Part shown: positions 7,327 to 12,690 of the stretch, in pieces
How the letters are laid out: each line of letters starts with the position of its first letter
Position numbering within the stretch: position 1 is the first letter of the stretch
Assembly (NCBI GenBank): GCA_900551345.1
Contig: URVP01000029.1
Location: 1-12,690, forward strand
DNA from: an uncultured Eubacteriales bacterium
GTDB lineage: Bacteria; Bacillota; Clostridia; Monoglobales; UMGS1388
Direction of reading: 5' to 3'
DNA length: 12,690 bases
The notes under the pieces: model-generated
Database searches by the model: none
The model's input: the letters and a program-made list of their open reading frames with translations, nothing else
What the model was told of the DNA's origin: nothing
Made by a program: the position numbers and the translations under genes

Positions 7327-8598
7327 TCATGCTTGTTTAAGTGCCTGCTCCAAATCTGCAATAATATCCTCTGCATTTTCAAGGCCTACAGACAGTCTGA
7401 TAAGATCGGGCAAAACGCCTGCTTCCATAAGCTGTTCGTCGGTAAGCTGACGGTGAGTGTGGCTTGCCGGGTGAAGAAGACAGGTTTTAGCATCAGCAAC
7501 ATGAGTTACTATACTTGCAACCTTGAGGCTGTCCATAAACCTGTTGGCAGCCGCTCTGTCCCCCTTAACACCAAATGCAAGAACGCCGCATGTACCATTG
7601 GGCATATACTTTTGAGCAAGATCGTAATATTCGTCCCCCTCAAGTCCTGCATAGTGAACCCAGGCAACTTTATCATGCGATTTTAAATACTTGGCAACCG
7701 CAAGAGCATTGGAGCAGTGTTTTTCCATACGCAAACAGAGCGTTTCAAGTCCCAGATTAAGATAAAAAGCATTCTGGGGAGACTGAATTGAGCCTAAATC
7801 TCTCATAAGCTGTGCAGTAGCCTTTGTAATATATGCACCCTTGCCGAATTTTTCAGCGTATGTGATACCGTGATATGATTCGTCGGGAGTTGTAAGTCCG
7901 GGGAACTTATCAGCATATTTCATCCAGTCGAAATTGCCGCTGTCTACTATGCAGCCGCCTACTCCCACTGCATGACCGTCCATATATTTGGTGGTAGAAT
8001 GAGTAACAATATCCGCACCCCATTCAAAAGGACGGCAGTTAGCAGGTGTGGCAAAGGTATTGTCCACAATAAAGGGAACACCGTGTGAATGAGCAAGACG
8101 AGCGAACTTTTCCAAATCAAGAATTGTAACCGTAGGATTGGTAATTGTTTCACCGAACACTGCCTTGGTGTTGGGCTTAAAGTATTTTGCAAGCTCCTCT
8201 TCGGGCAAACTTTGGTCAACAAATGTACACTCTATGCCCATCTTTTTCATTGTAACGCCGAAAAGGTTATATGTTCCGCCGTAAATTGCCGAAGAAGCAA
8301 TAAAGTGATCACCGGCTTCACAAATGTTAAAAATTGCATAAAAGTTAGCCGCCTGACCTGATGAAGTAAGCATTGCAGCAACGCCGCCCTCAAGTGCACA
8401 AATTTTTGCGGCTACCATATCATTTGTGGGGTTCTGAAGTCTTGTATAAAAATAACCTTCTGCCTCCAAGTCAAACAGTGCGCCCATCTCATCGCTTGTA
8501 TCATACTTAAATGTTGTACTCTGATATACAGGCAGCTGTCTGGGCTCGCCTTTAGAGGGCTTCCAGCCTTCTTGAATGCATTTAGTTTCAATGTTCAT
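7327..8598 (-). CDS. metY: O-acetylhomoserine sulfhydrylase (PLP-dependent)
   Basis: This is a 423-residue cytosolic enzyme of the Cys/Met metabolism PLP family. It should convert O-acetylhomoserine and sulfide (or methanethiol) to homocysteine (or methionine) and acetate, in the direct sulfhydrylation route. The Schiff-base lysine is K204 in HSTTKYMDGHA. YTRLQNPT, the SSGQAA cofactor-phosphate region and VDNTFATP are characteristic, and the longer insert region beyond residue 220 (KFPGLTTPDESYHG) favours MetY over cystathionine gamma-synthase. The start at 8598 has AAGGAG nine bases upstream; the frame is open 15 codons further but that part overlaps the promoter. It is the first gene of a run with the ECF S component. 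The leader is under 40 bases, so no SAM riboswitch or T-box is present, in contrast to many Firmicute methionine genes. Confidence 0.94.
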   Translation of the reverse strand: MNIETKCIQEGWKPSKGEPRQLPVYQSTTFKYDTSDEMGALFDLEAEGYFYTRLQNPTNDMVAAKICALEGGVAAMLTSSGQAANFYAIFNICEAGDHFIASSAIYGGTYNLFGVTMKKMGIECTFVDQSLPEEELAKYFKPNTKAVFGETITNPTVTILDLEKFARLAHSHGVPFIVDNTFATPANCRPFEWGADIVTHSTTKYMDGHAVGVGGCIVDSGNFDWMKYADKFPGLTTPDESYHGITYAEKFGKGAYITKATAQLMRDLGSIQSPQNAFYLNLGLETLCLRMEKHCSNALAVAKYLKSHDKVAWVHYAGLEGDEYYDLAQKYMPNGTCGVLAFGVKGDRAAANRFMDSLKVASIVTHVADAKTCLLHPASHTHRQLTDEQLMEAGVLPDLIRLSVGLENAEDIIADLEQALKQA

Positions 8599-8631
8599 GT
8601 TAAATCTCTCCTTTTGCAACAGATTTGACTC

Positions 8632-8660
8632 ATTGTAGCACAAAACAAGCCTTTTGTAAA
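8632..8660 (-). promoter_or_regulatory. Promoter of metY
   Basis: On the minus strand TTTACA (8655-8660) and TACAAT (8632-8637) are separated by 17 bases, with TGTGC extending the -10. Transcription would start near 8625 and leave a leader of about 27 bases. Confidence 0.72.
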
Positions 8661-8806
8661 CCGCCGCAGCAGAATTTCTTTATATATGCGACAAAAAGTT
8701 CGCCGAAAAGCTGATGTTTTGGTTAATTTTAATATCTGCCCTGCTTCCCCGAAAAATTTTATACACAGCCAATTTTGTTTTATCATTGTTTTGTATCGAA
8801 TTCTTA
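8661..8806. other. Divergent intergenic spacer between metY and the GH10 gene
   Basis: This AT-rich stretch lies between the -35 boxes of the two divergent promoters. I see no open frame, strong inverted repeat or recognisable riboswitch in it. It could contain operators for either gene, but nothing stands out by eye. Confidence 0.5.
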
Positions 8807-8834
8807 TTGATTTTTATTAATGCTGTGCTATAAT
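8807..8834 (+). promoter_or_regulatory. Promoter of the GH10 gene
   Basis: TTGATT (8807-8812) and TATAAT (8829-8834) are separated by 16 bases, with TGTGC extending the -10. The start would be near 8841, so the leader is about 25 bases and carries AAGGGAGAG (8849-8857), eight bases before the ATG at 8866. Confidence 0.72.
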
Positions 8835-8865
8835 AAAATCAACTTTATAAGGGAGAGTGAAAGCA

Positions 8866-10197
8866 ATGAAAAACAGAAGGGAAAAAGCACTTGCATATTT
8901 TGACAAATACAGTGAATTTATGGAAACGGTGGTAGAGAGCAACATCGAAAGATACCGCAAAGGTTACGGTGTAATAACGGTCACGGACAAAGAGGGAAAT
9001 CCCGTTGCCGGTGCTAAAATAAAAGCGGTTCAAAAAAGCCATGAATTTAAATACGGCGCAAACATATTTATGCTGGACGAATTGGAAACAGAAGAGAAAA
9101 ACCAAAGATATAAACAAGGTTTTAAAGAACTTTTTAACCTTGCCACAATACCCTTTTACTGGTCGGATTTGGAACCCGAGCAGGGCAAACCACGCTATAC
9201 GGCGGACAGTCCGAAAATTTACAGAAGACCGCCCACCGACCTATGTGTGGATTTCTGCCTTGAAAACGGGATTGAGCCCAAATGTCATTGTCTTAATTAT
9301 GATAATGTTGTACCAAAGTGGCTGAAAGATGCGGATGTTTCATATCACAAAAAAATGCTTGAAAAGCGTTTTCGTGAGCTGGCAGAACGGTATGCGCATC
9401 TTATCCCCTCATGGGAGGTTACCAACGAAACATTTAATGCTTATGAACAGGAACAGTCCAAATTTTATAAGGAAGATGACTTTGTGGAATGGAGCTTCCG
9501 TATGGCAGACAGATATTTCCCCTGCAATCATCTTATTATCAACGATTATGCGGCGTTTGCCCATGCGTTCAGAGAGAACAGAAGTGCCTATTACATGCAG
9601 ATAGAGCGTCTTTTCAGAAACGGAATAACACACCTTGATTCAATCGGTATGCAGTTTCACAGCTTTTTTGACCCTTCGGAAGAAGAAATTAAGGCAGAAA
9701 AACTTTACAATCCTTTGTACCTATATGAAGTACTTGATTTGTACGCAAGGTTTAATAAAAAGATTCAGATGACGGAAATTACCATTCCTGCATATTCAGA
9801 CAGCGAAGAGGATCAGGCTGTGCAGGCTGAGCTTATAGAAAAGCTTTACACCGTATTTTTCAGTCACCCCGCAATGGAAGCTATTATTTACTGGAATCTT
9901 GTGGACGGATATGCCGCTTTTGCAAAGCAAGGGGACATGACAATGGGCGAAAATAAATATTACGGCGGTCTTATGAACTTTGACCTGTCCGAAAAGCAGG
10001 CGTATCACACCGTAAAGAGGCTGTTCTCTCAAAAGTGGCGTACTAACACGCAATGCGAAAGTGACAAGCGTGGCGAAGGTGTATTTAAAGGCTTTTACGG
10101 CGGTTATGAGCTTGAAATACAAGTCGGCGAAAAGGTTATAAAAAAAGATTTTAATCTGCTGGAGAAAAAGCACAACAAGCTGACCGTTGTTATATAA
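8866..10197 (+). CDS. Cytosolic GH10 family endo-1,4-beta-xylanase-like protein
   Basis: This 443-residue glycoside hydrolase family 10 protein is expected to cleave beta-1,4-xylan or xylo-oligosaccharides by a retaining mechanism. After an N-terminal helical segment, residues 34-56 (GVITVTDKEGNPVAGAKI) resemble a small carboxypeptidase-regulatory or Ig-like strand pair. The GH10 barrel starts at FKYGANIF (61-68). The likely acid/base is E188 in WEVTNE (usual form WDxxNE) and the likely nucleophile is E304 in TEITIPA (usual form TELD); YWNLVDG provides the C-terminal aromatic motif. A beta-rich tail of about 40 residues follows. There is no signal peptide or anchor, so it probably acts inside the cell on imported oligosaccharides. 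The ATG at 8866 is preferred to the GTG at 8857 because the ribosome binding site overlaps the latter. No transporter or other glycosidase is adjacent. Confidence 0.86.
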   Translation: MKNRREKALAYFDKYSEFMETVVESNIERYRKGYGVITVTDKEGNPVAGAKIKAVQKSHEFKYGANIFMLDELETEEKNQRYKQGFKELFNLATIPFYWSDLEPEQGKPRYTADSPKIYRRPPTDLCVDFCLENGIEPKCHCLNYDNVVPKWLKDADVSYHKKMLEKRFRELAERYAHLIPSWEVTNETFNAYEQEQSKFYKEDDFVEWSFRMADRYFPCNHLIINDYAAFAHAFRENRSAYYMQIERLFRNGITHLDSIGMQFHSFFDPSEEEIKAEKLYNPLYLYEVLDLYARFNKKIQMTEITIPAYSDSEEDQAVQAELIEKLYTVFFSHPAMEAIIYWNLVDGYAAFAKQGDMTMGENKYYGGLMNFDLSEKQAYHTVKRLFSQKWRTNTQCESDKRGEGVFKGFYGGYELEIQVGEKVIKKDFNLLEKKHNKLTVVI

Positions 10198-10223
10198 ACC
10201 TTTTGCTTCTTTATCTTTGATTG

Positions 10224-10240
10224 TGCCCCTCGGTGGGGCA
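10224..10240 (+). other. GC-rich hairpin after the GH10 gene, without a U tract
   Basis: TGCCCC (10224-10229) and GGGGCA (10235-10240) form a tight stem with a five-base loop, 26 bases after the GH10 stop and just before the -35 box of the next gene. No T run follows on either strand, so it is not a canonical intrinsic terminator. It may stabilise the 3' end of the GH10 mRNA or act as a weak terminator. Confidence 0.5.
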
Positions 10241-10246
10241 AGCGGA

Positions 10247-10276
10247 TTGACAATAAAAAGGTTGTTGTGGTATAAT
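10247..10276 (+). promoter_or_regulatory. Promoter of the cyclophilin gene
   Basis: Consensus TTGACA (10247-10252) and consensus TATAAT (10271-10276) are separated by 18 bases, and the -10 is extended by TGTGG. This is the best-matching promoter in the window and predicts strong constitutive expression from about 10283. Confidence 0.82.
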
Positions 10277-10291
10277 ATGGTAAAATGAGTA

Positions 10292-10315
10292 GGTTTGGGC
10301 TTTTTATGCCAAACC
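10292..10315 (+). promoter_or_regulatory. Leader hairpin before the cyclophilin start
   Basis: GGTTTGG (10292-10298) pairs perfectly with CCAAACC (10309-10315) around a 10-base U-rich loop. It ends three bases before the AAAGGA ribosome binding site (10318-10323). It starts about nine bases into the predicted transcript. It could affect translation or mRNA stability. A role as attenuator is unlikely because no U tract follows the stem. Confidence 0.5.
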
Positions 10316-10332
10316 GGAAAGGAATGGAAACT

Positions 10333-10803
10333 ATGATAGAAATAGTTATGGAAAACGGCGATGTGATAACCGCCGAATTATATCCCGAAACCGCACCCAA
10401 AACGGTAGAAAACTTTTTAAAGCTTGTAGACGAGGATTTTTTTGCAGGCCTTATCTTCCACCGTGTTATTCCCGGATTTATGATTCAGGGCGGCGGATTT
10501 TATGCTGACATGAGCCATAAAGAGGCTGACTCAATCAAGGGAGAATTTACAAGCAACGGTTTTAAAAACGACTTAAAGCATACAAGAGGCGTTCTTTCCA
10601 TGGCAAGAACCATGGTGCCTGACTCCGCCTCCTCCCAATTTTTTATTATGACCGACGACGCTCCCCATCTGGACGGAGAATATGCAGCGTTCGGCAAGGT
10701 AACCAGCGGTATGGAAGCTGTGGACAAAATTGTAGAACAACCCAGAGACCACATGGACAATCCGTATGAACCGCAGGTTATTAAAACCATCCGCAGGAAA
10801 TAA
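10333..10803 (+). CDS. Peptidyl-prolyl cis-trans isomerase, cyclophilin type
   Basis: This is a 156-residue single-domain cyclophilin that catalyses cis-trans isomerisation of X-Pro peptide bonds and assists protein folding in the cytosol; no signal peptide or lipobox is present. The core active-site segment FHRVIPGFMIQGGG lies at residues 42-55, with the catalytic arginine at R44. The later SQFFIM and FGKV segments complete the usual binding groove. The ATG at 10333 is chosen over 10324 and the further upstream in-frame ATG because AGGA lies nine bases before it and the protein then starts MIEIVMENGD, as in relatives. It has its own strong promoter and is followed by an imperfect inverted repeat instead of a clear terminator. 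Confidence 0.95.
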   Translation: MIEIVMENGDVITAELYPETAPKTVENFLKLVDEDFFAGLIFHRVIPGFMIQGGGFYADMSHKEADSIKGEFTSNGFKNDLKHTRGVLSMARTMVPDSASSQFFIMTDDAPHLDGEYAAFGKVTSGMEAVDKIVEQPRDHMDNPYEPQVIKTIRRK

Positions 10804-10808
10804 TCATC

Positions 10809-10854
10809 TTATCGGGACATAATATAGTTAAAAAACACAAATTATGTCAGATAA
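10809..10854. repeat. Interrupted inverted repeat between ppi and pckA
   Basis: GACATAAT (10816-10823) is perfectly mirrored by ATTATGTC (10841-10848). An outer TTATC (10809-10813) and GATAA (10850-10854) extend the symmetry to 13 pairs, interrupted by GG on the left and A on the right. The loop is 17 bases. No U tract follows, so this is either a weak 3'-end structure of the cyclophilin mRNA or an operator lying about 50 bases upstream of the pckA -10. Confidence 0.55.
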
Positions 10855-10900
10855 TTCGTTTAAATTTATTCCAATTAGATATGTTTTTTTAACAGTGTGA

Positions 10901-10911
10901 TGTGGTAAAAT
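10901..10911 (+). promoter_or_regulatory. Extended -10 promoter of pckA
   Basis: TGTGGTAAAAT is an extended -10 element of the kind seen before five other genes here. Only a T-rich run (about 10884-10889) stands in the -35 position, so the promoter is less certain and may depend on an activator. A second TATAAT at 10928-10933 is possible but has no -35 and would leave a very short leader. Confidence 0.5.
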
Positions 10912-10955
10912 AATATCATAAAAACAATATAATTTTTTTTAGAGAGGTGTTTAAA

Positions 10956-12539
10956 ATGGAAACTTACGGTATTGAAAAACTCGGCATCATTTCGCCGAAG
11001 GCAGTTTACAGAAATCTTACACCTGCACAGCTTACCGAAAAGGCTCTTGAAAGAGGCGAAGGCAAGCTTTCAAACACAGGTGCACTTGTTGTTACAACAG
11101 GTAAATACACAGGCCGTTCAGCTAACGATAAGTTTATCGTTGACAGCGAAGGCGTACATGACCAGATCGCTTGGGGTAAGGTAAATGTTGCAATTTCTCA
11201 GGAGAAATTCGACGCTATCAAATCTAAGATGATCGCATATCTTCAGAACAGAGAAATCTTTATTTTCGACGGTTTTGCAGGTGCTGATCCCGCTTGTCAG
11301 AAGTCTTTCAGAATCATTAACGAACTTGCTTCACAGAACCTGTTCATTCATCAGCTTCTGAGAAGACCTACAGCTGATGACCTTGCAAACTTCAGCGAAG
11401 ACTTCACCGTTATTGCAGCTCCCGGATTTAAGTGCATTCCTGAGCTTGACGGTGTTCGCAGCGAAGCTGCAATCATGATTGACTATGAGCAGAAGCTTGT
11501 TCTTATCGCAGGTTCTCAGTATTCCGGCGAAATCAAGAAGAGCGTATTCTCAGTTATGAACTACCTTATGCCTATGCAGAATGTATTCCCCATGCACTGC
11601 TCAGCAAACATCGGTAAAGACGGTGACACTGCTGTATTCTTCGGTCTTTCCGGTACAGGTAAGACAACACTTTCAGCAGATCCCGAAAGAAATCTTATCG
11701 GTGACGACGAGCACGGCTGGTCAGATCACGGTGTATTCAACTTTGAGGGCGGCTGCTACGCTAAGTGCATCAACCTTAAAGAAGAAAACGAACCCGAAAT
11801 CTGGAACGCTATTAAATTCGGTTCTCTTATCGAAAATGTTGTTATGGACGATGAAACAAGAGAATTTGACTTTGATGACGACAGCATTACAGAAAATACT
11901 CGTGTAGGTTATCCTATCGAATACATCCCCAACGCTGAGCTTTCAGGTCAGGGAAATCAGCCGAAAACCGTTATCTTCCTTACAGCTGACGCTTTCGGTG
12001 TTCTTCCTCCCATCTCTAAGCTTGACAACGACGCTGCTATGTACCACTTTGTATCAGGCTTCACAAGCAAGCTTGCAGGTACAGAGAGAGGCATTACAGA
12101 GCCTACTCCCACATTCTCAACATGCTTTGGTGCTCCCTTCCTTCCCCTTGACCCCAGCAAATACGCTGAGATGCTTGGTGAAAAGGTAGAAGCTACCGGT
12201 GCTAATGTATTCCTTGTAAATACAGGCTGGTGCGGTGGTAAAGCCGGCGATGTTCCGAGAATGAAACTTAAGTATACAAGAGCTATGGTTGCAGCAGCAC
12301 TTAAGGGCGAGCTTAACGAAGATAAGGTTGAATATGAACTTGACCCCATCTTCAATGTTAAGATTCCCAAGTCCTGCCCCAATGTTCCTTCTGATATTCT
12401 TAATCCCAAGGATATCTGGACAGACAAGGCTGCATATGAAGCTACAGCAAAGGATCTTGCAAACAGATTCAATGAGAACTTCAAGAAGTACACTCATATG
12501 CCTCAGCACATTGTTGATGCAGGTCCTAAAGGTGAATAA
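10956..12539 (+). CDS. pckA: Phosphoenolpyruvate carboxykinase (ATP)
   Basis: This 527-residue cytosolic enzyme interconverts oxaloacetate + ATP and PEP + CO2 + ADP, serving gluconeogenesis or, in many anaerobes, CO2 fixation toward C4 acids with ATP gain. Equivalents of the E. coli active-site residues are present: R54 in TGRSANDKF, Y189 and K195 in GSQYSGEIKK, H214 in FPMHCSANIG, the kinase-1 loop GLSGTGKTT at 230-238 (K236), D250-D251 in GDDEHGW and R316 in TRVGYP. The length is normal for the ATP-type family. The ATG at 10956 is preferred to GTG 10947, which overlaps the GAGAGGTG ribosome binding site. Codon choice is visibly more biased than in neighbours (AAG, TTC, AAC, CTT and GCT favoured), which points to high expression, not transfer. 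It ends in a strong terminator. Confidence 0.97.
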   Translation: METYGIEKLGIISPKAVYRNLTPAQLTEKALERGEGKLSNTGALVVTTGKYTGRSANDKFIVDSEGVHDQIAWGKVNVAISQEKFDAIKSKMIAYLQNREIFIFDGFAGADPACQKSFRIINELASQNLFIHQLLRRPTADDLANFSEDFTVIAAPGFKCIPELDGVRSEAAIMIDYEQKLVLIAGSQYSGEIKKSVFSVMNYLMPMQNVFPMHCSANIGKDGDTAVFFGLSGTGKTTLSADPERNLIGDDEHGWSDHGVFNFEGGCYAKCINLKEENEPEIWNAIKFGSLIENVVMDDETREFDFDDDSITENTRVGYPIEYIPNAELSGQGNQPKTVIFLTADAFGVLPPISKLDNDAAMYHFVSGFTSKLAGTERGITEPTPTFSTCFGAPFLPLDPSKYAEMLGEKVEATGANVFLVNTGWCGGKAGDVPRMKLKYTRAMVAAALKGELNEDKVEYELDPIFNVKIPKSCPNVPSDILNPKDIWTDKAAYEATAKDLANRFNENFKKYTHMPQHIVDAGPKGE

Positions 12540-12570
12540 TTAACAATTGATTATCACTTATAAATAACAT

Positions 12571-12609
12571 AAGCACAGCAGATTGATATGTCTGCTGTGC
12601 TTTTCTTTT
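12571..12609 (+). terminator. Intrinsic terminator of pckA
   Basis: AAGCACAGCAGA (12571-12582) and its exact complement (12591-12602) form a 12-base-pair stem with an 8-base loop, followed by TTTTCTTTT. It lies 31 bases past the pckA stop. Confidence 0.93.
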
Positions 12610-12641
12610 GGCTCTTTGTCAATATTTGAGGATAAAGAGCC
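12610..12641. repeat. Second hairpin directly after the pckA terminator
   Basis: GGCTCTTTGTC (12610-12620) pairs with GATAAAGAGCC (12631-12641), with one G-T pair and a 10-base loop. No U tract follows on either strand. It touches the pckA terminator tail on one side and a possible minus-strand stop codon on the other. Confidence 0.6.
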
Positions 12642-12644
12642 TGC

Positions 12645-12690
12645 TTACAGATCATATCCGGTCCTCCGTTCATGGTTTCTCGCAATTCCA
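12645..12690 (-). CDS. Possible C-terminal tail of an unidentified minus-strand gene
   Basis: Reading the minus strand from the right edge gives 14 open codons (GIARNHERRTGYDL) ending in TAA at 12645-12647. A convergent gene ending here, just short of two hairpins, would fit the layout. The fragment is far too short to identify, and chance alone often leaves 14 codons open. Confidence 0.2.
   Translation of the reverse strand, partial: GIARNHERRTGYDL

Noticed and set aside
7288..7686. Plus-strand open frame of 132 codons across the metY 3' end
   Set aside because: It overlaps metY and the ECF S start in antisense, with no ribosome binding site and no recognisable domain.
10895..10920. CRP-like operator TGTGAT...ATCATA before pckA
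   Set aside because: The half-site spacing is far from the six bases of real CRP sites, and the match is largely the extended -10 promoter.
11957..12509. Long open frames antisense to pckA (178 and 130 codons)
   Set aside because: They are shadows of the strongly biased pckA codons, lack ribosome binding sites and give low-complexity Ser/Leu-rich products.

Overview
The window looks like chromosomal DNA from a low-to-moderate GC Firmicute, most likely a member of the Clostridia from a gut or plant-fibre habitat. The basis is strong GGAGG-type ribosome binding sites, Gram-positive promoters with an extended -10, U-tract intrinsic terminators, SLH-domain surface anchoring, an ATP-type PEP carboxykinase, an ECF-type vitamin transporter subunit and a GH10 xylanase-like enzyme. 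No rRNA, tRNA, CRISPR array, transposase, integrase or phage gene is visible. Genus-level placement is not possible from this sequence.

Layout. Positions 18-1382 (minus) encode a NorM/DinF-like MATE exporter. It diverges from a short uridine-kinase-family nucleoside kinase (1588-2580, plus), and each gene has its own sigma-A-type promoter in the shared gap. Next is a large exported, cell-wall-anchored protein (2721-5258, plus) with a phosphodiester glycosidase (NAGPA-like) domain and three C-terminal SLH repeats. A bidirectional terminator at 5276-5337 separates it from a convergent minus-strand group: metY (8598-7327), an ECF S component (7294-6794) and a second, MepA-like MATE exporter (6657-5359). 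The 136-base gap before this second MATE gene can fold into a compact set of hairpins with a possible pseudoknot, and it is the best candidate here for an undescribed or unrecognised regulatory RNA. Divergent from metY is a cytosolic GH10 family glycosidase (8866-10197, plus), then a cyclophilin-type peptidyl-prolyl isomerase (10333-10803) and pckA (10956-12539), which ends in a strong terminator. The last 80 bases hold a second hairpin and possibly the tail of a minus-strand gene.

How the genes relate. This is mostly ordinary core and housekeeping content, not a dedicated accessory system. Plant-polymer use (GH10), gluconeogenic or anaplerotic C3/C4 interconversion (PckA), sulfur amino acid synthesis (MetY), vitamin uptake (ECF S), nucleoside salvage and drug export sit together without an obvious shared pathway. 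The only convincing operon is metY-ECF S, possibly continuing into the MATE gene through the structured leader. Six of the seven promoters I can place share the motif TGTGnTAnAAT, which suggests a strong extended -10 preference in this organism.
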